The position numbers and the translations under genes were made by a program. This document shows, one piece after another, positions 34,301 to 46,800 of a stretch of 64,000 bases of DNA. Positions within the stretch are counted from its first letter, which is position 1. Each line of letters starts with the position of its first letter. Origin of the DNA: Petunia secreta (lineage: Eukaryota > Streptophyta > Magnoliopsida > Solanales > Solanaceae); the NCBI GenBank assembly GCA_029990175.1, contig JARKIP010000011.1, positions 4,712,001-4,776,000 of the forward strand, written 5' to 3'. The notes beneath the pieces are model-generated. The model saw nothing but the letters and a program-made list of their open reading frames with translations. It ran no database searches and was not told the origin of the DNA.

Positions 34301-35146
34301 AATGCTTAATTCCAATTCAGCTATATGTAATAATTATCAAATTCAATACAACATCCTCTAAAAATCAGGAAGGAAATCAGGTTTAAAATTAATTATTTTT
34401 TATTAAACCCTAAGTCAATGATTTACAAAACCTTATTATAGATGTGGGTTTAATAACAATATGAAGAAAATACTTAACAAGTAAAAGAAAGAAAAAATAT
34501 ACCTTGTTGTAGAATATTGACGTTGGAGGATGGCACGAGTGTAGAGAATATGGGCATGGGGATTTATTATTATTTTCATTAGATTCTGTTTATATTTTCA
34601 TACACATATTTTTTTTTTAAAAAAAATTCGCGAAACAACTTGTCCGTGCACGAAAGGTGGCGTGCATCTTGGACTTTTTTGGGACCCAAAAATTATCCGG
34701 GAAGGGGAGAGAGAAGAGGGAGAAGGGGTAGAAGAAAAGTTATGAATTTGCCTAATTATACTATGTTTGGTAGCTTTTTTAATTTAGATACGTTTTAAAA
34801 AAAAGTTCATGATACATGGTGTAATTTATTGAAAATTATCTCATCTAACCAGAATTTTAGAGATGGCCACACTATGTGGCGCCTTTCCAAGCCTACGACA
34901 TGCTTCACGTGGTGTAGCGCGCCATGTGGTACAGTTTTTGCCTATTTTTGAAATTTTACTCCAACTTTGTTTGTACCCGTGGGGTGCAGTTTCCCTCAAA
35001 GCTTCGTACATCGAAACAATACTAGACGAGAATAATTAGCATCACACTTTTACATATAACAAAAATCAATACCTTTCTGGGGTTCTAAGTTCGATGAGAA
35101 CATTAATTTCTTCATCTAATTCAATATTTTCTTGGCTACTATATAG
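34301..35146. other. No gene seen
   Basis: AT-rich sequence with short homopolymer runs (A/T runs near 34608-34625). No frame, TIR or known motif is supported. Confidence 0.45.
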
Positions 35147-35220
35147 TACTAAAAAAAGCTGAATCTGCGACCACCCAATCGGTCGCATGATGGTGGTCTC
35201 AGATTCAGCTTTTTTTAGTA
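35147..35220. mobile_element. 74-bp near-perfect hairpin (mini-MITE or hairpin RNA locus)
   Basis: Arms of 29 bp (35147-35175 and 35192-35220) pair with one mismatch. The outer arm starts TACTAAAAAAAGCTGAATCT. The loop is 16 nt. TA occurs at both ends, compatible with a Stowaway-like TA duplication. Confidence 0.65.
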
Positions 35221-35699
35221 GTGTATCCACAATATTATCTTGTTGAGCATTAAAGTTTCAACCTATTGATTCACTGCTTGAACTTCAAGGTTGCGAGTGG
35301 TTGCTTTGTGCCTATCTCAAATATAGAGTTGTTGCTTATTATCTTTCTTTAACAGAAATTTGAACATATCTCGAATTTCCTGTGTGTCATCATTTTGTTT
35401 CCTATCAATTTCCCCAACTTAATTGTACCTACTAACATCACAAGAGAAAGCAGAACCATCATAATAGGGGCTTGGGAAGGGGTATGACATGTAAGCACAA
35501 TCATAAAAATGATCATCTTGACCACCACACATATTGCACGTATTACACATATAAGATTGACAAAGTTGTCACGGGTAATTTACTCCACAACAAAGGAACA
35601 CAATAGGTTAAGGCATCACCTTATAGTATAACTGTCAGATGCATTTTTTGTTTCTTAAAAAAATGAAGCAAATTAAAATACAAATTCAGCTTACCAATA
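35221..35699. other. No gene seen
   Basis: Noncoding DNA between the hairpin and the LINE fragment. No supported frame. Confidence 0.4.
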
Positions 35700-36280
35700 G
35701 CTAAAAATATGCAATTGAATGGAACCCCCCGGATGAAGGATGCTATAAACTGAATACAGACGGAGCTTTCAACAACACCACGGGAGTTGGAGGCTTGGGA
35801 GGAGTAATTAGAGATGCTCAAGGAGCTTGGAAAATGGGATTCACACAGCATCTTCACCAATCTTCAGTAATTCATGCAGAAATTAATGCTCTATACCAAG
35901 GCCTAATAATGGCAAAGTCATATAACCTATTACCACTCCAAGTTGAAGTTGATTCTCACATTCTTACACTCATGTTAAATGGAACAAATGAGACATACTC
36001 TAATATTTTATGTGATTGCAGGTCCTTACTATCTGACTTAGGATGCAAAGAAGTCAAGCATATTTATATAGAAGCGAATTTTGTTGCTGATTTGCTATCC
36101 AAATATGGTTGTAATGCTTCTCAAGACAGTTTTACTTATTTTAATTATGTTCCATCTTTTGTTATGGTAGAACTGGATTATGATTCCTCTTCTCTACTCA
36201 GGGAGAGAAAATGAAATTATTGTAATATTGTCCAGTCATGATATATATATATATTGTATGCCTTCCTTAGCAAAAAAATG
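35700..36280 (+). pseudogene. LINE-type RNase H fragment
   Basis: An open frame without a start codon begins after the TAA at 35702 or so: WNPPDEGCYKLNTDGAFNN, GGLGGVIRDAQGAWKMGF, HAEINALYQGLIMAK, LQVEVDSHILTLML and IYIEANFVADLLSKYG, ending at 36212-36214. It carries the D (NTDGA), E (AEINAL), D (EVDS) and D (VADLLSK) of the RNase H fold as found at the 3' end of plant L1-type LINEs. After the stop come (TA)n and CCTTCCTTAGCAAAAAAA, a typical LINE tail. The upstream RT is missing, so it is a 5'-truncated insertion. The first ATG in frame is at 35795, inside the domain. Confidence 0.8.
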
Positions 36281-36285
36281 TGCCC

Positions 36286-36299
36286 CTAACGGCGCCAAA
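36286..36299 (-). promoter_or_regulatory. PBS remnant (tRNA-Asp type)
   Basis: The minus strand reads TTTGGCGCCGTTAGG directly beside the LTR at 36303. The first ten bases TGGCGCCGTT are complementary to the plant tRNA-Asp 3' end. Confidence 0.55.
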
Positions 36300-36302
36300 G
36301 TT

Positions 36303-37470
36303 TGATCACGCCCCACTACGTTCTTCAAAAGAAACTAAGCGGCCGCAACAAATATAGCTCGATATTCAAAGTATCGAAGTCAAATCCCGCTGAGAACTCG
36401 TGATTTCTAGCAAGAAGACTAACTAAATTATCTAATAAATCAACTTCAAGATGTATATCTTTAAAGGGGTTGTACGTCTATAAACTACTTAGCACAAAAT
36501 TAAATGATAAGTACTTAAGGATAATAGTGGTTCGAGAGACGTAAAGCCTAGGATTGATTCCTATTGAACAATTGCTCCAGATTTATAATTACCCACTTCA
36601 TATAAGTAATCAAAACTTTTACTAATTAATTTACCAATTAACTAATGAATGTAGGGATGGTTACACTTACTGTTCACAGCAAGGATCAATAGTCATAATT
36701 TACAAAATTGACAACCTAAGCAATGTCTTTGTTTTAGATTAAAATATCACTATTTGTTTGACCCAAACTTCTGAATCTAGGGAACAATATACTGAAAGCT
36801 CTTCCTATCAATAACAATGAATACATAAATGCATAGATATAAAGAATCCTTAAGTTTCATTAATAAGTGCGATAAAAATATCACACAAGCATTCAAAGTG
36901 GTTCAATCAACCTTAGATGAGTGATTTAACCGCTCATAGTCATACTATGGATTTAACTATGAACATCTAAATTAAGAAGAGAATGAATAGAGAGATGAAT
37001 TAATCTCTTGAATCATGCAGGCTCCGCTTTCTTGCTTCCTTTTGGTACTTATAGAGTATGAAATTAATTTGGACGAAACTTCACTTTTAAAATCATCACA
37101 ATTTTCGAATAATGCAGTAAGTCGTGCCTCCTTTTTTTGATGCTTTCGTCAAGCTCCAGGATTTTTCTGAGATTGTGTACCCCATGCCAATTTTACACTA
37201 GGCACGACGTGAAGCACGTAGTGCCTCCTTTTTATGGAAAATCTCATCACTTTGCTCCCAACCTTTGTCTACACGACTTTGGGGCTTCCAATTAGACTTC
37301 AAAAATTTGAATCTTACCGTTTCTGCTCTAAAAAGGCATCATATCATCAATTAAGTTCATACAAAGAGAAGCACACAAGATAAGCGTAATTAGACTCAAA
37401 ATAATATAAAATAAAGCATGAAGCGCACAAATACGAGGCAAAGTAAATTACTACTTCTAGTGTTGTATCA
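36303..37470 (-). repeat. LTR remnant with adjacent PBS
   Basis: About 1.17 kb with TG...CA ends (TGATCACGCCCC to GTTGTATCA). The adjacent PBS on its left and absence of coding sequence indicate an element truncated just inside its 5' LTR. The sequence contains GCTGAGAACTCGTGATTTC and a GATTCCTATTGAAC phrase. The right boundary is a guess based on TG/CA ends. Confidence 0.5.
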
Positions 37471-38532
37471 TGAGATTACTAGTTTCTTGATGTCTGGGGT
37501 TGTAAAGCAATTGATTTTTATGATCCTCTAGAGCTTGACCATTAGCAGCTCCTCCTCTACTCCAAACTCATATCTTTTTCCCCTACAATGAGTAGGAATA
37601 GTAGTCGATAATGCCGCGTTCATTCTCACTAAAGTGGCCAAGAAAGATCATTATTTCTATTTTATAATGTTAGCACTATGGACCTTGGCATACAACTTCA
37701 TTTTTGGCCCTATGGAGCTGATACACAAACACTCAAATCCTCATAAATTATCTGCATAAAGCGTTGTGTGTGCTGCGTTTCTTCATGAATAAGAAAAGAA
37801 TTTCGGTTACTGTAAAAAGCTTCTGCGTTAGCTTACAAAGGGCGTGTATTGGGCTTCTACAACTATATATTCAAGGGAATTTTCAAAAATAGGCAGCCCA
37901 CTACCCAAAATTACAAACAGGAGGTCATATTTTTTTTTGCATGCATAGCACCCACCCCTAAAATTACAAATTTTAGCACTCCTTTATAAAAAACACCCTA
38001 GCTATCAAATTTTCCCCTCCCCAGCCACTAAGCCACCGGCAAACACCTTCCCCCGCCAATGGTGTCATTACTTTTTTGTATTTTACTGAATTTATGTTGT
38101 TTATTGCGTCTAAATCATTGCTTTGAACAAGTTTATACACACAAATCTCCCTCTAAAAATTAAATTATACATGAATATACATATATAAATATGTAGCAAT
38201 GAGAGAAATACAAAAATATACACAAAAAAAGTAAAAAATCATATAAACATCCTTAATATACAGATTTATTCACTCGCATATACACACTTATACAAATTTA
38301 TACAATTTTATACATTGTATAAATTTGTATAAAATTATATAAACTTGTATAAACTTGCGGCAACTACTATCTCGGGAAAAGGGTGACAGCTCGGGTAAGA
38401 TTCGAAAATATGGGCCATTTTTGGTAATTTTCGTCTTTTGCTTGTCTTTTAGTGTAATTATCCCCACATTCAATTAATACTAAATGGACCGATCCTTACA
38501 TAACTATACAAACTAAATTCTACTTTACACAC
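37471..38532. other. Repeat-rich spacer with AT palindrome
   Basis: No gene. It contains a perfect 18-bp inverted repeat (38288-38305 / 38315-38332, TTATACAAATTTATACAA). Partly inverted flanks (GGGAATTTTCAAAAATAGGC near 37873, GGGCCATTTTTGGTAATTTT near 38411) suggest a MITE of about 560 bp. Confidence 0.4.
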
Positions 38533-39721
38533 TGTATTTCTCAAAAATATATCGGATTTTACAATTAAATTTATATTTAGTTGAGTCTAAGGCGACCGTT
38601 TTATATCTCAATTCGATCGATTGATAAGCAGTTTACGTTAGTGGAACAGCCGATCTCTAGCGACTTAATTCGAAGGCAATCCTAATGTCGATTTCAAAGA
38701 TGCAAATTCGATGTCAAATATCAATGAACGATGTCAGGTTCAAATAAACGATTCGAAGGCAGGTGTAAACAGATAAATTCGAAGTAAATGACAAACTAAT
38801 AATTTACGATGAGATGATTCCGTCCCAGTTAGATGCCCGGTTTTAACCAAATACGATGACAGCAATAGATTCAATGATGATGATAGATACGATAATGATG
38901 ACAGATACGATAACGGTGACAGATTCGATGATGATAATAGATACGGTGATGAGTGAATATAGTATGAATATATTTAATTAAGTACCGTGATTGTGAGGCG
39001 ATATCAGCAATATATTCGATACAATTAACAATGAATAAATTGGTAAGCTATCTTATGTGGTCAAAATAACGATAACAAGTAGATGTGATCGAACGCAGTA
39101 AATGATGAACAATGCAAGCGGCAAGTAAGACAAGCAGTGATTAAAACGAGCAAATGACAAATAAATAATTAAAGCGGTAAAAGCTTATTGTATTGAGGAG
39201 TCGGAGGATGATGCTCCAATGAAAGAGATGAATCTTCTTCCACGTTTGAACCAAGCTACGACTGAATTTAATACAAGGGTTGCTTTGATAATAAAAGTAA
39301 TTTATAGTGCGATGAAAGAACAGAATAAGAGAATTCGTATAGCTGAATGGAGGTTGAGAGTGATGTTGCTCAGATGAATGTATCCTCAAATGAGAGCATG
39401 AAGTCCTATTTATAGGTTGAAATGATGAAGAATTCCAACCCTAGAAGAATTTCCCTTTGCCACGTTTCTATTCCAACAGTTGCATATCTTCACCCACTTT
39501 CGCCGAATCCGCTAAATCCGTTCCGATAAACTTGGGATGAGGACAAACTGCGTTATCCATTGGAGCACTGCCTTCGAAATTGCCCGATCACAACAGCACA
39601 TAACCGATCACGCAATTGAACGAAACAGTTTCTTCCCGACCACAACGTCCTCGAAGTCAACTAATGCCTTGTCATAAAATCAAAATCGAAAATTGTGATC
39701 GAACAGAAATCGACCAATACA
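38533..39721 (-). repeat. TE5 3' LTR (left)
   Basis: 1,189 bp. On the minus strand it runs from TGTATTGGTCGATTTC to AGAAATACA. It is followed inward by the purine tract GGGGACTATC. Confidence 0.93.
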
Positions 39722-39924
39722 GATAGTCCCCTCACTTTCCGAGTCGTGTGTTAGTTAAAACTTGGCAAGTGGCTTGAATTTTTGGCGGGAAGACACGTGG
39801 AACGCTCGTGTCCCTCCATTTTGAAACGTCAATATGTCGCCTCAACTTTCCATCGCTACACGTGTCAGAAATCGTGCGTGCAGCAGTTTCTCGATGGTTC
39901 CCAAGGCAATGATGATTCTTGCCT

Positions 39925-39932
39925 TATAAATA
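39925..39932 (+). promoter_or_regulatory. TATA box of TE5 aORF
   Basis: GCCTTATAAATACC, 161 bp upstream of the aORF ATG at 40093. Present at the same place in TE4. Confidence 0.6.
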
Positions 39933-40092
39933 CCAACTTCAAACTCATATGGCAAACTTTACAACTTCTAAAGTCTTCCAAATTTCTTAAAATTCTTCAA
40001 CTTTTTCAGGCGAATCTCAGTAACTTGCTGTTGATTTCTTCTCCAAATTTCCCAACTTATTTGTTCAACCCACTGATTCTGTACTTTTGATA

Positions 40093-42773
40093 ATGTCATC
40101 TTCTTCTCAGAATGTAACTGATGCTGAACTTACTGCAGCCGCGGCAGTCACCAACACAGCTCCGCCGCAGGCTGGTGTGGTGGTGGAGCAGACTTCCACT
40201 GTTGCTGGTCCTTCAGTGGACAAAAAAGGAAAAAAGCGAAAAGAGAGGAAGGTGAAGGATTATGGTCCCAAGAAACTGTGGTCGGAGATTCTTCCGAAGA
40301 GATTCACCTATGAGAACGACTGCAAAATTAGCGTTCAAAGTGAAGCGGAGCAAGGAAAAAAGAAGAATATTCCGATCGATTCAATCTATTGCGCGATCAC
40401 GCCGGAATCGATACCACGAGTTCGGGAGGAATGTGGTTGGAAAGTGGGTGACATCGATGTGATGTGCCCTCCAAGAAAGTCGACGTTGGCGACTCACGTC
40501 GAGGATCATTCCGTGGTACTGACCTACCCCTTCACCATCGGATTTTCTCTCCCGGTCGATAACGTGATCGAGGAGTTCTGCAAGATGTACAATGTCTGCC
40601 TTGGGCAGCTTTCTCTGATGATATGGAGAACGATAGTAATTATGCGATATATCGCAGAGGAGGCAGAAGTGGAGCTGACACTTCGCCACATTCTCAACAT
40701 CTACTCCCCTCGAGTTTACAAAGGAGGGGTGATGAATTTAGCCAAACGAGGTCAGCGGGCCTTGATATCTGACAACGATGACGACCTTCGGGGATGGGAT
40801 CAACGCTTTGTCTTTATCCCTACGAAGCAGCTGACTGACCCTGAGAAGGGGCTGCTACCAAGCATTTGGAATTGAACCCGTAAGTGCTTTGTTTGTGCGT
40901 TTTTTCTCTTTTTGAGCGAATTTAGGATTTCTAAATCTCAAAGTTCCCCCAAATTTTTCAGCTGATGTGGTCGTCTTCGACCAAGTTGCCGATATCATAC
41001 CGTGGCTGATAAGGGTGCTCAACAAAACGACCAACGATAAACGGGCTTGGAAACCGGTCGCGGCTTTGAAAAAGCTCAAAGCTAAGAATCATGGTAACTT
41101 TGAATCGTCCTTGTGTTTACAATTCTTGTTCCGTTGACGCTTTTTGACACTTTTAAAAATATTTTCTCAGGCATCACCGGTGCTGGAGGTGAGCCAAGTG
41201 ATGAAGAGGCTGAGCCCGAGGGCGGAGAGAAAGTCGATGACGCTCCTCCGCCGAAGAAGAAAAAGAAATCGTTCCAAGAGTTGAGAAACAAATATTTGCC
41301 CAAGGTGGTGGTGGTGGAAAAAGGGCAAGGGGGCAGTTCATCGGCTGCACCCCAGACCATAGAGGATGTGATCGCTGGAACAAGTTCAGCGGTTGCAGCG
41401 GCGAAAGCCGCCGAAGGAACGACCTCGGTCGTTGAAATCGAGGGGGAAGAAGATGGGGATGAATCAGGGTCCGACCAGCTAGTGAGACGCCCCAAGAAGC
41501 TAGTCAAGGAAAGACTCCAAGAGACAGCTATTCAACTCAAGGTGGCTGAACAAGGAGATCTTTCTGTTGACGATTATCATCTCTCCCCTGTAGCCGAAGA
41601 AGTCAATTCGGGTTCAGGGGGTTTGCCTAGTAGGGAAGGTGCCCTCGTCTCGTTAGGCGTTGCCCCTGAAAATAGAGGGGAAATGATCGAGGCCTTTGAT
41701 CGAGTTCGAGGAGAGGGATCCAGCTAAAGGAAAAATGCCAGCTCTGGATCGGCCAATAGCGACGACAAAATCCAAATACGATGAAGAGACAGGGTCGTCG
41801 TTTTTTGGTGCGAATCATGTTGACCCGATCGTACCTCTCCCTCGGGGTGAAGAAGCTGCTGCCTTTGCCGCTTTAGGCGAATCTGAAAAGAGGGGTGGCA
41901 GATCACTTACGATCGAAGTGCCATCCAATGTTGATTTGCTAAGATGCTCGAAGCGGCCAGCAGATTATCTGTTCGATGTAATTGGCCCAATGGAGCAAGC
42001 TCGATTGAACACGCACGAAGATCTGAGTTTGCCTTCTCAGATTTCCTTTAGTGCCTTCAGGGTAGATTCCATACTTAGCTTTCTTTTCATTCGTTGCATA
42101 GTTGCATAGATTTTTGTGAATTTTAACCGTAACTCATTTTCAGAACTGCATAATGGCGATCGAAACTGCCGATCAGATTCGCCAGCTTCAAGATGGAGCC
42201 AAAGTTTTGAACGAGCAAATTATTCATCTTACTTCGGCTGGAGAAGGTTTGCATCGGAAGCTAAAAGCTGCAGAAGCCAAGTATGCCGAGCTTCTGACCA
42301 ACTTTGATAAGAGTACGAATGAACATGCTCTTCGCCAAACGGAGTTGGAATCCCAGATCAGAGCTTTGAACGCATAGCTGAGTGAGCATGAAGCGAGTTC
42401 CGATCTGAAGGTGGCCGAACTTACCTCTGCCTTGGAGAGCAAAGATAGATAATTGGCTGATCAGTTCGAAGAATTGAGCGTTCTTCGCAAAGGCAACGAG
42501 GATCTAAAGGTTCAAGCTGATAGCTTATCGGAAAGGAACTTATTTCTTCAAAAGGAATCTACCATTCTAAGGCGCGACCTTGAGGAAGAATTTGAGAAGA
42601 CGAAGGATTTGATTCTTGCTGAATCAAGGCTCGATGTCCTTAGGGAAATGCTAGACCGAAATGTCGATGTTCCTACCGAATTGAGCGAAGCTGTTGCCAT
42701 TGTGCGGTTAACTCGTGAAGATCTTAGTCTCCCAGCGAGTTCCTCCGATGAAGGCTCTGATGGTGATGAATGA
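40093..42773 (+). pseudogene. TE5 antisense ORF (aORF), four exons
   Basis: Inferred exons are 40093-40879, 40962-41093, 41171-42061 and 42144-42773, all joined by GT-AG introns with matching phases. The total is about 812 codons if lesions are ignored. Exon 1 holds the gypsy-type putative transposase domain (IPRVREECGWKVGDIDVMC; YPFTIGFSLPVDNVIEEF). Exon 2 reads PDVVVFDQVADIIPW, and exon 3 is acidic/basic and disordered with PPPKKKKKSFQELRNKYLP. Exon 4 (MAIETADQIRQLQDGAKVL...) is heptad-rich coiled coil ending DEGSDGDE. Lesions are TGA at 40873-40875 (CGA in TE4), a one-base loss near 41705, TAG at 42375-42377 and TAA at 42450-42452. It runs opposite to pol, from its own TATA box. Function is unknown. 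Confidence 0.8.
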
Positions 42774-43898
42774 ATTGTAGCTGCTTTCGACTTGCTGTTT
42801 TAGTCGTTTTTTTTTTTTTTTTTTTTGTAATGTGGTCGTATGACCAGCTATGTACATAGATATTTTGTATGAATGAAATTATTTTCCTTTCATTCTTGTA
42901 TTGTTTTTTCCGAAGATGATTTAATCGTTCGAAAGTTTTGACGTATAACGATAGTCGTCGAAAGAGGTGATTGGGGCCCAATGTCTTAGTGCGTAGTAAA
43001 GAATGACGTCCCACTTTCACGTAATGCACTTCTTCAAACATTTTTATGAGTTCGGGATGAAAAAATCATTTAACACTTGGTGAAAAAATTGGAATTGTAA
43101 AATTCGCTCATATTCGAGGCGATCACTTGAGTCGGACAAATGTGAAAAGTCGAAAAAAATATAAACCAAAGTGTTGCATTTTATTGAAATGAGCCGCTAA
43201 TGGGCTTTTAATACATTTTTGGATCATGTATTTCGATCGATTACAAGATGCGGCCGTTTAAAGAAGCAGACTTTTGATCGCTAACAGATCGTTTAGATGA
43301 ACGGATAACCATTGACTTTGAATAAAAACGTCAAGGTCTGATACATCCGATGAAGTTTGATCTCTTAATCGAACGAGTCCCCAGTCCGAGTGCGTGTTGG
43401 GGTCTTCGAGCTTCGGTCAAATTTTGAACGAGTCCCCAGTTCGAGTGAACGTAAGAACTTTTGTCGAATTTTGAACGAGTCCCCAGTTCGAGTGAACGTT
43501 GGAACCTTTGCCGAATTTTGAACGAGTCCCCGGTTCTTGGGCAGTCCCCAGTATCTGTTGATGACCATCATGCTGACTCCATCTCCCCCCTCCCCCAGTG
43601 TTTGGGTGTGAAGAATGAGTGGCTGAACACTGGTCCTGAAATGGAGTCATTGAGAAAACAAAAACCGAGAAACCGTTATAGATGAAGACCACGTTAGAAT
43701 GTTCGTCAGACTTATCAACCCCGATCGGAGCGTTTTGAGCTCAAGTATTCGTGGGTGATGTTTGTCATCATTCGATCCCAACTATGCCTATTATCTAAAA
43801 GTGTTAGTATCAAATGATCGATTAAACAACTCTTTCCGATGGAGGAAGAACGAAAATTTGCGAAAGTAAAAGATGAGAATTGATGATACCGTAGAACC
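42774..43898. repeat. TE5 aORF-pol spacer with GAACGAGTCCCC repeats
   Basis: Spacer between convergent genes. A T-run (42807-42827) follows the aORF. Imperfect units containing GAACGAGTCCCCAGTTCGAG occur at about 43370-43560, with a C-rich tract near 43586-43600. It mirrors the TE4 spacer. Confidence 0.75.
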
Positions 43899-46800
43899 TC
43901 AAAAATAGTACTTCTTCAATTGTGTGATATTCCAATTGAAGTCGACCGGCTTGGAATCCATTGTTTCGAGTTGTTATGATCCTTTTCCGATTACTGCTTT
44001 GACCCGATAGGGTCCTTCCCAATTTGCTCCTAGCTTACCTTTATTGGGCTCATCCATTTTTTGTCTTTTGATCTTCAGCACATAGTCACCTACATTAAAA
44101 TACCGATACCTGATTTTTTTGTTGAGGTAGTTTTCTGCCCTTTTTTTCTGTGCTTGTATTCGAACAAATGCCATGTCCCTTTTTGCTTCGATCAGGTTTA
44201 GATCTATCAACATGGCTTCTCTGTTTGCTTCTTCGATGGAGTGGGCAAACCGAAGACTGGGTTCTCCCACTTCCACCGGTATCAGTGCTTCTGTTCCCTA
44301 GACAAGTGAGAACGGTGTTTCTCCGGTGCTGTGTTTCACCGTTGTCCGATGAGCCCACAGCGCTCCGGGGAGTTTGTTCGGCCAGTTGCCCTTTGAATCA
44401 TCCATCCTTTTCTTCAAATACTCGATTATTGTTTTGTTGGAAGATTCAGCCTGTCCATTTGCACTGGGGTGATAAGGTGTTGAGGCAATTCGATTGATCC
44501 CCCATTTTTCGAAGAAGGCAGTGATCCGTCTTCCTACAAACGTTTACCGTTATCGCATGTGATCTCTTTCGGGATCCCAAAACGACAGATAATATTTTGA
44601 TGAATAAATTTAATGACTTCTTGTTCACGAATTTTAGCCAAGGCAATTGCTTCTACCCATTTAGAAAAATAATCAGTAAGAATTAAAATAAATTTTACCC
44701 CGCCGGGCGCTGTTGGAAGCGGACCGACCAAATCCATTCCCCACTTCATGAATGGCCACGGTGATGTGACCGAATGAAGTGGCTCTGCCTGTTGATGTAT
44801 GAGGTTGCCAAATCGTTGACACTTGTCGCATTTGCGGACGAATTCTTTGGCGTCATCTGCGATCGTTGGCCAATAGTATCCAGCTCGTAGGATCTTTCGA
44901 ACCAACGACTTGCTGCGGAGTGATTGCCGCACTCGCCTTCGTGAATCTCCTTCAGCACATAGTTTGTTCCATCCGGTCCTACACACTTCGCTAAAGGGCC
45001 ACTAAACATTCGTCTATAGAGCTGGTTTTCTAAGAGACAATATCTTGCCGCTTTAGCTTTGAGTGATCGGGCAGATTTTTTTGTCACTGGGAAGGGTGCC
45101 TGCCTGCAAATAAGACAAGTATTTGTTTCTCCAATCCTAAGTATGATTAACATTGTTTACCTCTTTGATGCTCCGACAGAGTGGGGATTCGAACAGGTGA
45201 ACCACTGTTTCATCGATTTTGCCATCGATGACCGCTGTAGAACCGAGGCTGGCTAAAGCATCTACTTCGATGTTGTCCTCCCTTTGTATCTGAGCTATTT
45301 TCCATTCTCGGAAAGATGTAAGGAGATTTTGTACTTTCTCGAGCAACTGCTGCATCCTCGGATCTCGAACACAGAAATCTCCTTGAATTTGGTTTACCAC
45401 CAATTGAGAATCACTTTTGATGTCTAGTCATTCGACCTGCGGGTCTTTTGCGATCTTTAAACCTGCAGCGAGGGCCTCATATTCGGCCTCGTTGTTAGTT
45501 TTTGCATGTAATTTGATCGCATACCTGAGTTTTTCACCGGTAGGCGCTATTAACAAGATTCCAAGACCAGTCCCCTTAACGTTTGAAGCTCCATCGGTAA
45601 ACATTTTCCAAACTCCGGGATCGGGATCTTTCATCATCAATTCTTCCTTCTTTGCCTCCGGGAAGATGTTAGCGCTAAAATCTGCTACAAAATCAGCTAA
45701 CACTTGAGATTTTATGGCAGTGCGAGGCTGATAAGTGATATCGTACTCGCTCAGCTCGACTGCCCACTTCATTAATCGACCAGAGAGATCTGGCCGATGT
45801 AAAATATTTCGCAATGGAAAAGTAGTTACGACAGATATTGAGTGACATTGGAAATAAGGTCTTAGTTTTCGTGCAGCAGTGACTAGTACAAGTGCTAGTT
45901 TTTCTAGGTGTGGATACCTTGTTTCTGTATCTAACAGTGTTTTACTAACATAATAGATAGGAAATTGATTACCTCTGTCCTCACGGATGAGGACAGCGCT
46001 TACAGCGACATCGGAGACGGCCAAGTAAATCAGCAGCATTTCTCCTTCGATCGGTTTTGACAGGAGCGGAGCATTTGAAAGGTACTGCTTTAGTTCTCTG
46101 AGGGCCTTTTTGCATTCTGGTGTCCATTCAAAGCTTTTGTTCTTCCTCAGCACCGAAAAGAACCTGTGACATCGTTCAGATGACCTGGAGATGAACCTGC
46201 TGAGATAGGCTACTCGACCGGTCAGCTGTTGAACTTCTTTCGCTGTTGTTAAGTCCTCGGGAATGCTTTCGATTGCTTTGATTTTGTCTGGATTGGCCTC
46301 AATCCCTCTTTGCGATACGATGAATCCCAAGAACTTGCCAGATCCAACCCCGAACGCGCATTTCTCCGGGTTCAATCTCATGTTGAACCGCCTTAGTATC
46401 GTAAAGGTCTCCTCCAAATGACTTAAATGATTTCCCTTCTCAAGAGATTTGACCAGCATGTCATCGATATATACTTCCATGGTCTTTCCGATCAAATATT
46501 TGAACATAGTAGTGACCAATTGCGGATAAGTAGCACCAGCGTTTTTAAGGCCGAAGGGCATGACTGTATAACAATAAGTCCTCATATCTGTGATGAATGA
46601 CGTTTTCTCCCGATCTAATGGGTCCATCGAAATTTGATTATAGCCCGAATAGGCATCCAAGAAGCTCAACATTTCGTGCCCCGCCGTTGAATCGATCAGT
46701 CTATCGATGTGAGGCAACGGGAACGAATCTTTTGGACAGGCTTTATTGAGGTCGGTATAATCGACACATACTCTCCACTTGCCGTTTTTCTTTGGCACCA

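Noticed and set aside
35795..36214. Independent RNase H gene starting at the ATG 35795
   Set aside because: The ATG lies after the first catalytic Asp (NTDGA). Upstream frame is open and followed by a LINE-type tail, so it is a truncated LINE.
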